Assembly: GCA_029964075.1 (NCBI GenBank)
Contig: CM057133.1
Location: 15,958,699-16,022,698, forward strand
Reading direction: 5' to 3'
DNA: 64,000 nt
Source of the DNA: Patiria pectinifera
Taxonomy: Eukaryota; Echinodermata; Asteroidea; Valvatida; Asterinidae
Positions within the stretch are counted from its first letter, which is position 1; each line of letters begins with the position of its first letter. A program made the translations under genes and the position numbers. Shown in pieces: positions 23,901 through 35,900 of the stretch. The notes beneath the pieces are model-generated. The model ran no database searches and had not been told where the DNA came from. It was given only the letters and a program-made list of their open reading frames with translations.

Positions 23901-26900
23901 ACACAGAATTTTCTGAATGACAGAAAGCCTGACGGAATAATTTCATGGGAAGTTTAGTACCAGCATGATCTTTAATCCAAGTAAGATTTTTGATAATAAT
24001 TCAGTAGGTTACTTTTGGGATATATGCAAATGATCCTATATGCCTTTTGAACTATTAGACAACTAATGGTCCTTTATCAAACTCCAACTTTATACACATC
24101 AGTTTTTGGTGTTTTTTAAAAACACTTTTGACATCCTAAAAGCAACTGAAAAGGCAAGTAGGGTTACTGCAAAGAGCTGTATCAATTCACTTTGATGCTT
24201 CATAGTTTCTTGTGCAGATGAAGCAAAGCCTTCTGAGCACTTTATGACATTAACTCTGTAAGTCTACAGAGCCTGAATGTGCGCCATTTCGTCTTGAGCT
24301 TCCGGACCCCTCCGCGACCCTTCTATGGGCATTTTACACGGGGTTGCCCTTTCTCTTACTATAATTTTTGACGGAATGATTTCTAACCGTACTCACCCCA
24401 AGAAACAAAACTGTTGAAATTTGATCTTGGCATTCCACCACAAGAAATGATGCGAAATCAGTTGGAGATGGTTAAAAACGAATTTTAACTACGACCTTTC
24501 ACATACTGATTTTCATGCCTCGGTCTCCTTGTTCGATCACACTTGTTTTCACATCGCGTACTGTGCGTGAGAGCGAAAATGATAACAATGCGTAGATTTA
24601 CCTACCTACATCCGATGGGTTTTAGATTTAGTCTGGCTTGCTTGAATACAGTTCTTATCAACGGTCATTTTAGATTTGTTTGTAAATGAGAATTAGTCCT
24701 TCAAGATTTATTTACAAACCTTGTGTGTCCCAAAAGACATTTAAGTCTCCTATTTAAGAGTCCGTTTTTACCCAATGACGGCCACAAAATTATTTCATAC
24801 ATTTTCATCTTTCTACGAGTGCTCCAAGTTCCACTAGTCCTTAGATTATTGGAAGTGAGAGGTCAAATTTTGGCATGATATTTCTCTTTCACATCACGCG
24901 ATTTCTCAGTTTCCACTAATTGAGATGCTAGTAGCAATTTTACAAAGGCCTTTTCTGAGAGTGATTTTCTTAAGAAATCAATGTACCAAAAATAGTTTTT
25001 AAAACTCTATGACTTTTACACACTAATTTTCCTATTCGAGGGGTCCGGAAATGCGCCACCAGGCGTCAACTTTCAGGCTCTATTGTGAATGCCACTCTCT
25101 TGTTTTCCTCTAAACAATGGAAAGAGTCATCAAAAAGAGTTTTGCCTCATTCCCATTCTTCAATTACATGTATAAACGGTATTACAAAATGTTTCTGCCC
25201 CTTGGCTGCGTCCGCTCTTGACATAAACAAAAATGCTGAATTTCTTTTTCACTATTTCTGGCATCACGATTAGAAAGTAATCTTCTGACAGTGAATGTAA
25301 GAACTCACTGCAATGGAGGAGCTGCATCTGTTATAGCTGGTGTGATTAAGAGCGTCCCTTCCTCCAGCCGTCCTAGGTGCCTGTAATGTCGGAGTGCTGG
25401 TTGCGGAGCGTAAACCTGGAGTTCTAACATAGCTGTAAGAAAGGGAATTATAATTACAGGAAAAGTGCTGACAGAAAGAAGTCTAAACTGATAAATTTCA
25501 TCTACTGAACACAGCAAAAATACAGTGTACTAGCTTGAGATTTTAAGCTTGTACACCATCAACCCAATCAGGCATCCTCAATATCCATCAACTCCTTTCA
25601 TTGTTATATATAATTTAAAAAATCACAAACAACATAAGGCAAAAAAAAGAAAGAAACATTCTTCTTCCGGTTACCCGACTTACCCTAGTTTTACAGGCAG
25701 ACCCTAAAGTGTTATCAGCAAGTTAGAAAAAGAACAAAGAAAAAAAAAATAACTAAAAATGCATTGACGTTGTCTTTTCTGTCTTCACGAAAATACTTCT
25801 CAACAACCTTTTTTACATCACAAAACGATTGTAACATTTCTTCCTTTGGTATAGTTGGTTTGCCTACTTATAATCGCCATTTTCAGAAGAAACTCTCCGT
25901 TGTTGTTTTCCGATATCATTAGTAAGTTCCTGTGAATTGTTTTTGTTCGCCCAAATAAAGACAAAATACACGATGAAAACTTACCTTTCCATTCCAAGTG
26001 CTCTGCTCCTGTACAGACTGTCAATCAAGGAGAGTAAAAAAAATGTTTTAATTCACTAAATGTCCTTTTTTTTTTAAATATCAACATGTTAAAAATAATA
26101 AAAAATTTAAACAAAAACCAATTGGCACAACTGGCTTCGCCATTAGAATAGAAAAAAATTGCTGCTACAGAATAAATAAAAAATAAAACCAGATCCAAAA
26201 TATGACCAAAGAATTATAATACTTCTGCAGCAGAGAAATTAAGACAATTTAGACAAACGTATTTGGGAGGTTGCAGGCTCAAATCCTGTTCTGTCAATTT
26301 CCTTTATTCAACATGCTCAACTCAAAACTATTTTTTACGACCAAAATAATAATTGTTCTTCATTACCTCATAACAATTTTCCGTATAATTGCTGCCTTTA
26401 CCTTAAATCATATTCATAAATTCCTTAAAAAAATCATAATAATTATTCAATTTCTTGGGTAAAATGTCTTTTTGACGTTTTGTCTTTTTTGGTATTTCTT
26501 GGAAATTTATGTCCTGTTAGAAAAACATCATTTTCAAATTTCTCCCCCCCCCCCTTTTTTTTTAATCGTCTTTCTTGGCAACAGGATTTGGTCAGTACCT
26601 TTTAGGATCAACCTCCTTCCCAAAAGTGAAGCTTTTCTTTGATGATGTTGCCTTGCCAGTGTCGCTCTCATCTCGTCCCCCTGGGGAGGAGGAAACGCGA
26701 CCAGAGATTGAGGCACGTAGGGCAGCCTGCCATGGGCGAGGCTGGGAGGGGGAAGGGGGCTGGTGGAGCTGGGGGCCGATGGAATGATCGGAGGGAGTGG
26801 AGTGGTTGCGGGGTGCGAATGTTGAGGCGATGCCTGGATGGAAGCAAATGGTGACAAAGCGAATGCGGGATGAAATTCATGCACTGAATCTAATTTCAGG

Positions 26901-29900
26901 AAGCTTCTAAGCAGACAATACAGGGTGAGTAAAACAAAACGAAACCCAAATGGTAGGGCCAATTTTTGAATGAAGTTTTGCCTTAGTACCTTTAAAATCT
27001 AGGATATGAAAGCCCAGTCATTAAACTTTCTTTTAGTACAAGAATCATTCAAATCACTCATGTACTTCTCAAGTTACAGAATTTTGACCACAAACACCGT
27101 TTTAAAGTTCTGTCCACGGATCACAAAACAAGTGCTTTTTCATTAAAAGGAAAACAGTTCTCATACGGATGCATGTGAGTTGTTTTCGTTTTGCTGAAAG
27201 AACACATACCTTTTCTGTGATCTGTGGCCAACTTTAAAACTGTGTTTGAATTCCGTAACTTAAAAAGTACATGAGTGATTTGAATGATTCTTGTACTAAA
27301 AGAAAGCTTAATGACTGGGCTTTCATATCCTAGATTTTGAAAGTGCTACAGGCAAAACGTCATTCAAAAATTGGTCCTGTTTCTTTGTTACTCACCCTGT
27401 ATTGCTTAGAAAATGTTTGTGCTTAGCAATAATCTGCTAAGCACAAATTTGTTTTTGGAGTGTGAGCAGGGCCCAATTTCACGGCGCAGCTAAGCACAAA
27501 AATTTGCTTAGCACAAAAAAGTCCTGCTTATAAAAGCAGGTTACCAGCCAAAACTCCATCTGATTTTCATGCTAAGCAAACAACAGCTGAATACAAATCA
27601 CATCTGATTTTCATGCTAAGCAAACAACAGCTGAATACAAATCACAAGCAATATATCGCATGGAGTTTTGGCTGGTAACCTGCTTTTACTAAGCCAAACG
27701 TTTTTGGGCTCAGCAAATTTTTTTTTGCTTAGCAACACCGTAAAATTGGTCCCAGCTCCTTGAAATTGGCCAGTAAGTTGTAGTCAAGTACATCACAAGT
27801 CATTGGTTAGGTCACAGATAACAGGGGGTGATGCAGTTCACGTAATAGCTTTGCATTGTGACATGAGACTGAATGATTTGCTGATGTGTCTGACGTGATT
27901 ATATGGCATGACACACGTGTATGAGAATGACAGCAATCATGGATCGGAGGTACATGCAGATTTGGTTTGTTTTGCTAAATGATAGCTAAACCAATAAGCT
28001 ACATGGGCATGCTAGGAATCCTGCCTGGGAAAGCCTTTGATGTTTTTCTTGAAGACTCTCTCAAAAGTCCAGGGCCACAATTCATGGAAGGGTAAATTCT
28101 TGGCAACACTTTGAAGTGCTAATTAACAGCTTCATTTTAAGAGTTGATATTTGGTGGTCCTAGAAGGCTAGCCTAGTGTCCTCTTTGCACCTTTCTCCAT
28201 TACTGGCAGACTGACTGGCTGTTACTTTTGACTTAGAAGTCTTAGACTGGTGAAGAGAGCACGGCATATGTGACCCGTTCCACAAAAAAAGGGTATTAAA
28301 TCGGGCTGTGCATTATCGTGCAATGACACAGATCAGAGAGGGCGAACTTTCGTCAAATCAGGATCAAGCTGGGCCCGAGGTACGACCATCGGAAACAACT
28401 CAGTCGCCAATTTTGTGCGACCTGAGTGCAACTGCGACCACACAATTTCTCAGTTTTGTGACCTGGCGCAAGCAAATCGTGAGTCGACCTGAGGCCGGCT
28501 TGAGACTGGTGAAGAGAGCACAGCATAATATAGGAATACCCTGTAATATCAATGAATGGGCTCAATCCGGCCCATTGTGAAGACAAGATGCGTGAATGGA
28601 CTTCCGGTGAATAGCCCTTCTGAATCAACTGAATAGAATTTTGTGCGCTGCAAATTTGACTGGTCTGAGACCAGCTTTTACTAGGCTTGCCTAGTCTTGC
28701 TGATGGATTCAGGGAGGTCAGAGACAATGTGCACCCACCTTGCCTGGGTAGAGTGCTCAAGAGGCTGATCTGGTGAGGTGACAGCCCAGAAGAGTCAAGT
28801 GGTCTGGACAACTCGTCATACGCAGGTCCTGAGAAGGGTAGGATGGATGCGGGGAGATGGGTGTTGCACCGAAGAGCACTGCTCACATCTAGTGGGGTGA
28901 TGACATGAAACAAAAAGCATTTATGAGTGGACTTTGCACTGTTTTGTCAAAAAAAGAATTCCAAGTCCAAAAAGTGTGCTGATATCAAAACGAGGTGAAA
29001 CAAAGAAATTGACCAGGGTGAGATTTGAACCTGACACTCCTGCAACACTGTACCAGTGCTCTACCAACTGGCTATCTAGCCCAACATTGGCCGATTCTCA
29101 AATTGCCAATGCCTTCGCTTGAAGGGCTATATCCAGATACCATGAGGCTACATAAGCCATGTGGCCAGAGATCACACCCAAATCTTACTATTTTGGCTAA
29201 AAGGTATGCTGAAAATACTTAAGTAATTGAAAAAAGGACACCACCTTGCCAATAACTCAATTGGTAATCACTCAATTGGGAACACAGTTTTAAAATTTTC
29301 AGAGAAATAGAGTTTCCAATACCACCATGCCAGATGTACGTTTTTACTTATAACATTTTGCCAAAAGTCTAAAACAAGTATTTTAAGGTGTTTTTTTGGC
29401 TCGGTTTGAATTGGCATACTTGGTCCTCCATTTTCATTTGCCTTTTGAGGTTCACACTTTCAATAAGATAGACACATTTTGGGTGAAAACGTTGAAGGTT
29501 CCTATGGATGACCATTGTGAGAAGGTCCTGTAACTCAAAAATAGCTCTAGCACCATTTCAACTGATTTTGTCAGTTTGGCTAAACATTCATGTACCTTTT
29601 ACAGCAGATGACATAACTTCCGGATTATTTGTCAAGCCGTTGATGACAACCTTGGCATTGCAAGACCACTCTCTCTTGATGCTGGTAGTTTCCTCTCTAG
29701 CCACCGGATGGCCATCTGCAATTACCGAGAAGATCAACATCTCTAACACTTCAAGTTCGATTTGAAAGAATATTAGGCCAAAGACCATAGCTCCCACATT
29801 ATTTGAAAGGTCACCAGAAAGTTTGGTAGGATTTAAAAGGATTGGATAGGCAAGCCATGTGTTTTTCATAGATCAAATGCAAAGAAATGTGTCCATGGGT

Positions 29901-32900
29901 TCCTGAACAGTTTCAGAATTTGCAGGAAGGTTCCCAAGCAAAAACATCCAGTTACTAATTTTGTTTTAAATCCTGTCGACTTGTAACTTGTCACAGACAA
30001 AGGACCATCATGATAATGTTATCGAGTGCATGTACCATTAGCTTTCTGACATGGTAAAAAGTAAAGTCTGTCACGAGCCAATGTGGCCCATCAGGCTGGC
30101 GTTTATACTCCGGTTTCCTTGGCATAAAACGACTGAGAATATTTCTATTCCCCCGGACGGGATGCTAGTCCATCGCAGGTTACTCCCAAGCTAATGTCAG
30201 TACCCATTTATACTCATCGGTGGAGAGAGACAAGTGGGGGTGAAGTGGCTTGCCCAAGGACACAACATATGACCAGCAGCTGGATTTGAACCACTGACCC
30301 TCTGATCATGAGTCGAGAACCCTAGCCACTAGGCCACACTCCCCCTCTCTGACATGCACCTTTCTCTGACATGCACCTTTGTGACATGTAAAGCTTTAAA
30401 TGACAGATGGATAGGTACAAGGGAATCACCTGCTATGCTCCTGGCTTGCGTAACAGCCAGCGGGGTGAGCCTACACAGCGCATCCACGGCTGCAAATACG
30501 CTGGACTTCATGGGCCCAGCTTGGGTGGGTCTCAGGGCCTGAGCACAGGCTTGCCTGACCCCGGACACCGCCGAGCTGAAGTTATCTGACTGAGTCTGAA
30601 ACTCCTCCAGCAGTTCATGCCTTGATGGACCTGGGGTAATGGCAAAAAAGGGTATTAATCTGTGAAAAAAACTCTCTGTGCTTTACGTAGAAACTAGTAA
30701 ACCTGGGCCCAATTGCACATGTTTATCTGCTGACAGAGCTTCTGTCCGTTTTACAGAAACAGTAAAAAGTATAGCAAACAGGCAGGCATACTAATTATTA
30801 AACCCCAGAGGATAAATTCGCTGAAATTAATGACGCCATAAAATTAGCTCCTGGTCTTTGTGCACCTTTCATGTAGACAATTTCAAAGTGCCGATAAGCA
30901 CAGAAATTTGCTCAGTACTGAAAAGAGTTACTGTGGATGCATTTGATTAGCTCAGCATCAAAAAAAAGGAAATCTCAAAAATCACTGAAAATCACCCCAT
31001 GTCATTTTGCAGCTGTTTCTCCATTCGTAGCTCTGCCCAATTCTGCCTGGTCACATATCATAGTACTGTAACACTTATACATACTAAGTAGAACACAGAT
31101 CTGTATCATGCAATATTCTCACTGCATGAAATTTCAGCTGGATGACCTGCATTTTTCTTAAGCAAATATTGTTTGTAGTCATTAAACATCTGTGCTTAGC
31201 CGCCATATGGAATTGGCCCTTGGATATCTAAATAACATAGGGTCTGATGAAGGTGTGTGATACCACCAAGACTACATAAAGTACAGTAAATGCCAATTAA
31301 CTGAACACTATGGTACCAGTATCCGTTTTTATAATTAACGCTAACCCCCTAGTAGTTCCTCAGGACTACCCTGCTAAATCCAACAGAGTCCAACCGGACT
31401 TTCCTGTTCAATCCACTGTGCCTCATTTTCAGTTGTCTGGTGAATCCAACAGAGTCCAACATGGCGTTACAACGCGGTTCAGTTGCCTGCTGAATCCAAC
31501 ATTTTGCATCAGGAATGTACACAAGGGGTTTACTGCTCAATCCAAGAGGCTCCATCGGGTGAATGACATAGTTGGATCCTGTTGGATTCAGCAGGGTTAG
31601 GGTTTTAAAGACAATAAATACTGTCGGAAACGTTGAGTTTCCCCCGGTTCTTTTCAGGACCTCACAAACTCATAAAAGAGATTTGTCACATAGTGCTACT
31701 GTAAACCTTCATCTTATCATGTTTAGTAATAGAAAAACAATCCTTTCTTAGTCTTTGGCCAGTATATCATTCCTGCACCTCATGTCACTGCAATTTACAT
31801 ACAGACAAACAAATGAGCTAACAATCCGACAAACCTGACGCTTGGCTGACTGCCAGCGCTGCCCCGTTCAGTCTGTCCAAGGGTGTGGTCATGTCCCCTG
31901 CTAGGTGGTCAACGTGAGTTGCAAGTACCTGGGCCTGTATACAAAAACAAGCCACCAAAATGAATTACCACATTCAGTTTATACTATTATGTGCTTGGCC
32001 AGTTTTAAACAAATACGTTTAACACTGGCTAGGGCTTGGATGCTGGTATTATGTTCAGCTCGGTTCATTATCTGCGACCAGCCCCTAGCCGGTTTTAAAC
32101 GTACTTGTTTAATACCGGAAAAGCATGCATATTTATTCCCATTCATAAAAACTGTCAGTCAAAAAGTCAAAGCAAGTCAAAAATTAACAAATTTCCAACG
32201 ATTTAGTCCAACAATTTTTCCTCATGTTTTGTGAAACATCCCTGTTGCCATATCTATGGTACATGCCTTGCGATAAAAATTATCTTTTAATGTGACAGTT
32301 TTCATCACGGAAAAAATATTAACTCGGCGGTTTTCTGAACTTTCTTCCCACTGTTTCCTCTTCACAGGTTTCTTCAGGCTTGCGATCTACAGTGCCTAGC
32401 GCACTTTTGAGGAATCCTTGGTTTCATTACCGGAAATAAATATAATAATAATTATACACGTGCAGTGGTTTGCATATGTGTTAATGTTTCCCATTTGGGA
32501 TATGCCCTTTTTTTGGTTTACTACTCTACTGGTCTGTTGGCAAGCGTCTTATGATATGGTGCAGATTCAGCCATTAGTTATGCAAAATAAGACTGCATTC
32601 AGCGGGCGCTTTCTGTTTGGTTTTCGGTAACCTGTTGTTGCATTACGAAGGCATGGCAGCCAATTGACCAATCAACACCTTACGCCAAAGTTCCGCTAAA
32701 AATGATGTCACAATTTAGAAAGTCAACTCCGATTGGCTGGCACGCAGGATCCCATAAAATTTACATGCTGACTATGTCAAACGTTGTTGCGGAGCTTGCG
32801 GGCTCCGTTGAACAACAGATGATACCCAGACTACAGTGACCTTGCTTCCGTGTAAACTGGGCTTTACCTTGGCAGCCCACTCCCTCTGCAGTAGTGACAC

Positions 32901-35900
32901 CCTCTGCACTCCCCTATTTCTCTGCTCCTGTGAGTTCCCCTCAGCCTGGACTCTGAAGCAACTGACAGCAGCTTCTGACAGCAGCTTGCTGAGTTTGTCC
33001 AGGGATTGCCTGGCTTCCATGAGACCGTCAGGTTCAGTCGAGTCTGCACAGCTGCTGTGATGGTATGAACACAAAAAGGGTACACTTGTAGAAAGGGTAC
33101 GCTTGTAGAAACTTAACTAGGGGCTGAAATTATGGTCTGGCATTAGAAATTTTCATCCATCCAATGTACTAGTCGGAGCAAACACAGATGAATCACTTTT
33201 TTTTTCAACTGTAAATGCAATTCTAAGATGCCACAGGGTCTGCTTGGAAAAACCGGAACTGTGTGTGCTTGAAAAAAACAGAACAGCTGCTTGAAAGCAA
33301 GAACTTTATTTTTTGTGAAAAAGCCACTCCGACACAAAGTCCCTGTTGTCATCTTTCTCTTGTAGCCAAGCCCAGTTCCATTCGTTTTTTGTTTTTGCTT
33401 CTATGGCCTTTAAGCTGTCGGTTCGTTCAATCACTTTGACTTTTTCCATATTCCTTATTTTGCCTACCCGAATTTCCAACAGAATATTCGACACGAAACA
33501 TGTCTGTGTACATGACCTTTGCACTGATGCGCGAGACGCAAACATGGTTAGTACCCGGCACTTTTTGTGTTCATATATCACTGAGATCGGAAACCACCAA
33601 TAACTCAAATGAATGACTTGATTTCCAGGCTGAATGCTACGTGTGCTTAGCACACAACACGCTCGCACACAGGGCGCCATTGTATACTGCGTGCAAGTAC
33701 GTTGGCCGCCTGTATCGCATGCAGACTCGGCAACAACCAAGACTTGTTTTTAAGACTACTCCAAAGACATGTACGTTGTGCCGTGCATATGTGCAATCCT
33801 TAGAACATGTAGGCCAATGACTAAACTCGAGAGCGCTAACGAGGTAATATCAACGCATTTCCACAGTTTTTCTTCTCTTTTTCCAGTTTATTTTGGTGGC
33901 CGGAAAAAAACAGAATTTTGTGAGATTTAAAAAATAACCTGAATTCCGGCTAAAACCGGAAAAGCGGCATCTCTGAAGTTACTTGACTCTCCAGATGTGA
34001 TAGCTCACAAGTGAGTGTTCCCAAGTGGTTTTTTTTTACCTTAATAAGCTGTCAGCCATGTGACCCATCTTCATTGTGTAGTCATTCAGCCTCTGCACAT
34101 GCTCAGTGACCTCATTCTGACCGGCCTCCATGGTAACTGTTGCTAGGGAAGCAGCCATCTTGCTTGCTTCCAGTTCACATCCGTCCATGGTGGATATGAG
34201 TTCTAGTTGTTTGATTGACCAATCCAGCCACCGACGTTCCACCAAATCTTGAAGCAGGGGTTCATCTGAAAGTTAAGAAAGATTTTGTGCAAATGCTGAT
34301 CTGACCGCAGTACATGGTGAAAAAACAAATTTTGCTACAAAAACAGCTAAAAAGAAACTAGGGCATGGTATTTAATGGGTTTTTACAAGGGGGGGGGCAG
34401 GGGATGAAGTTCATTCAGCATTCAAGTTGGAGTTCTTCTCTGTGAACAAAACTGGTGATTATTTGCAATTCAATGTGTGTGTTGGAATTCTATGAAATAA
34501 ATGCAGATTATTCAAAACATAGAGCAAGGAACACTGCGTCTTGACCTCCAGATTCTGACCATTCAGTGGGCGCCTTCTATCAGGTCTTCGGTAACCCGTT
34601 GTTGTATTATTCATAAGATGAATTTGCATGGGGGTGATGTAAATCAATATTAGGTTTTTGCCCTTCACCGACGCATAAACACTGTATACTCAGTGTGTTA
34701 CCTCTGAGTGAAAGTTGGAAAAATCACTCGGGTGGAACTCGAACCCACGACCTCCTGCTTTCTAGTGCACACAATACCACTCAAACACTGAGCTTGCAGG
34801 ATTGGTTAGTTGGTTCGAATCTGATGTGCATGTAGCAGCTGGAAGGAACTGGAAAAGCTAGCAAAGAACAGGAGGAGCTTTGTTGATGGCCTATGTGCCA
34901 CTAGGCATCATCAAAGCATTAAGAAAGTAAGTAAGAATATTGATTTACATCACCCCGACACAAATTCATCTTATGAATAGTTTAACTGTGGTAAGAACGA
35001 GTATTTTTGCGAGTTAAATTTACAAAAGGTAATCTATCTTCTCTGTGTATGCAATGTTCCATTTTCATGTAATTATCTCGATGGTTTTTTTTCTATTCCC
35101 GCGTTGTCTATTCCCGCGAAATTTCTGCCGTAACACGTGCTCCATTGCCCGGGGTTGACACACAGTGTATGCAGTTGACTGCATGCAGTCAATGCAGCAC
35201 AGGCTGATATGAGCAATACGGCTGGAGTTGGCCAGCGGTTGTTGTGAGTGACGTTGAGAATGTTGGTGTGCACGACTGAAATTCTCTATTTTTCCAACCT
35301 CAAATATATTTCTATATTAATTAAGGCAAGTTTTTGTGTGTCAGTTTAGCCTTCGTGGTGCAAATGAAATAATGTCGGAAATTTGTGCATGGTGAAATGA
35401 GCAGTCTCTGGATATCAGAGCATTACATGAAAATTTTTGAGATTTACGGGCTTATGTGTACAACAACAAAAACAATGACCATTAAGCTATGAGTTGCATT
35501 ACCTGTCCTGGTAATACATGTGTGATATGAGGTCAGGTCTCCAGTCTAGGTTTACCTGGATTTATGACGGTCTCATTGGCCGTGCTGATCAGGCTGTGGG
35601 TCAGCTTTGTCCAATCAGATGCCTGCTTCTGAAGCAGCTGGACTTGAGTTGACGAGTGGGCCATTTTGGAATCATTGAGAGTAATGACGGCTTGCAACGC
35701 CTCTGTGAAAGTTTGGACCAAGCGGTGCACGCTTTGGAGGTGGAGATTCAAGCTATCAATCTGCAAAACAAATACAATACCAGGTTTCAGTGTTCCTGTT
35801 TCTTATTCAATAAAAACAGGCAAATGATAGTAAAAGTGTGAAAAAGGAACTCATTTTTTATTTTTTTTCTTCAAAATTTTAAAATGGAAATGTTAATGTT

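Noticed and set aside
26575..26854. Gly/Trp/Glu-rich plus-strand frames
   Set aside because: Antisense shadows of the proline-rich exon 22.
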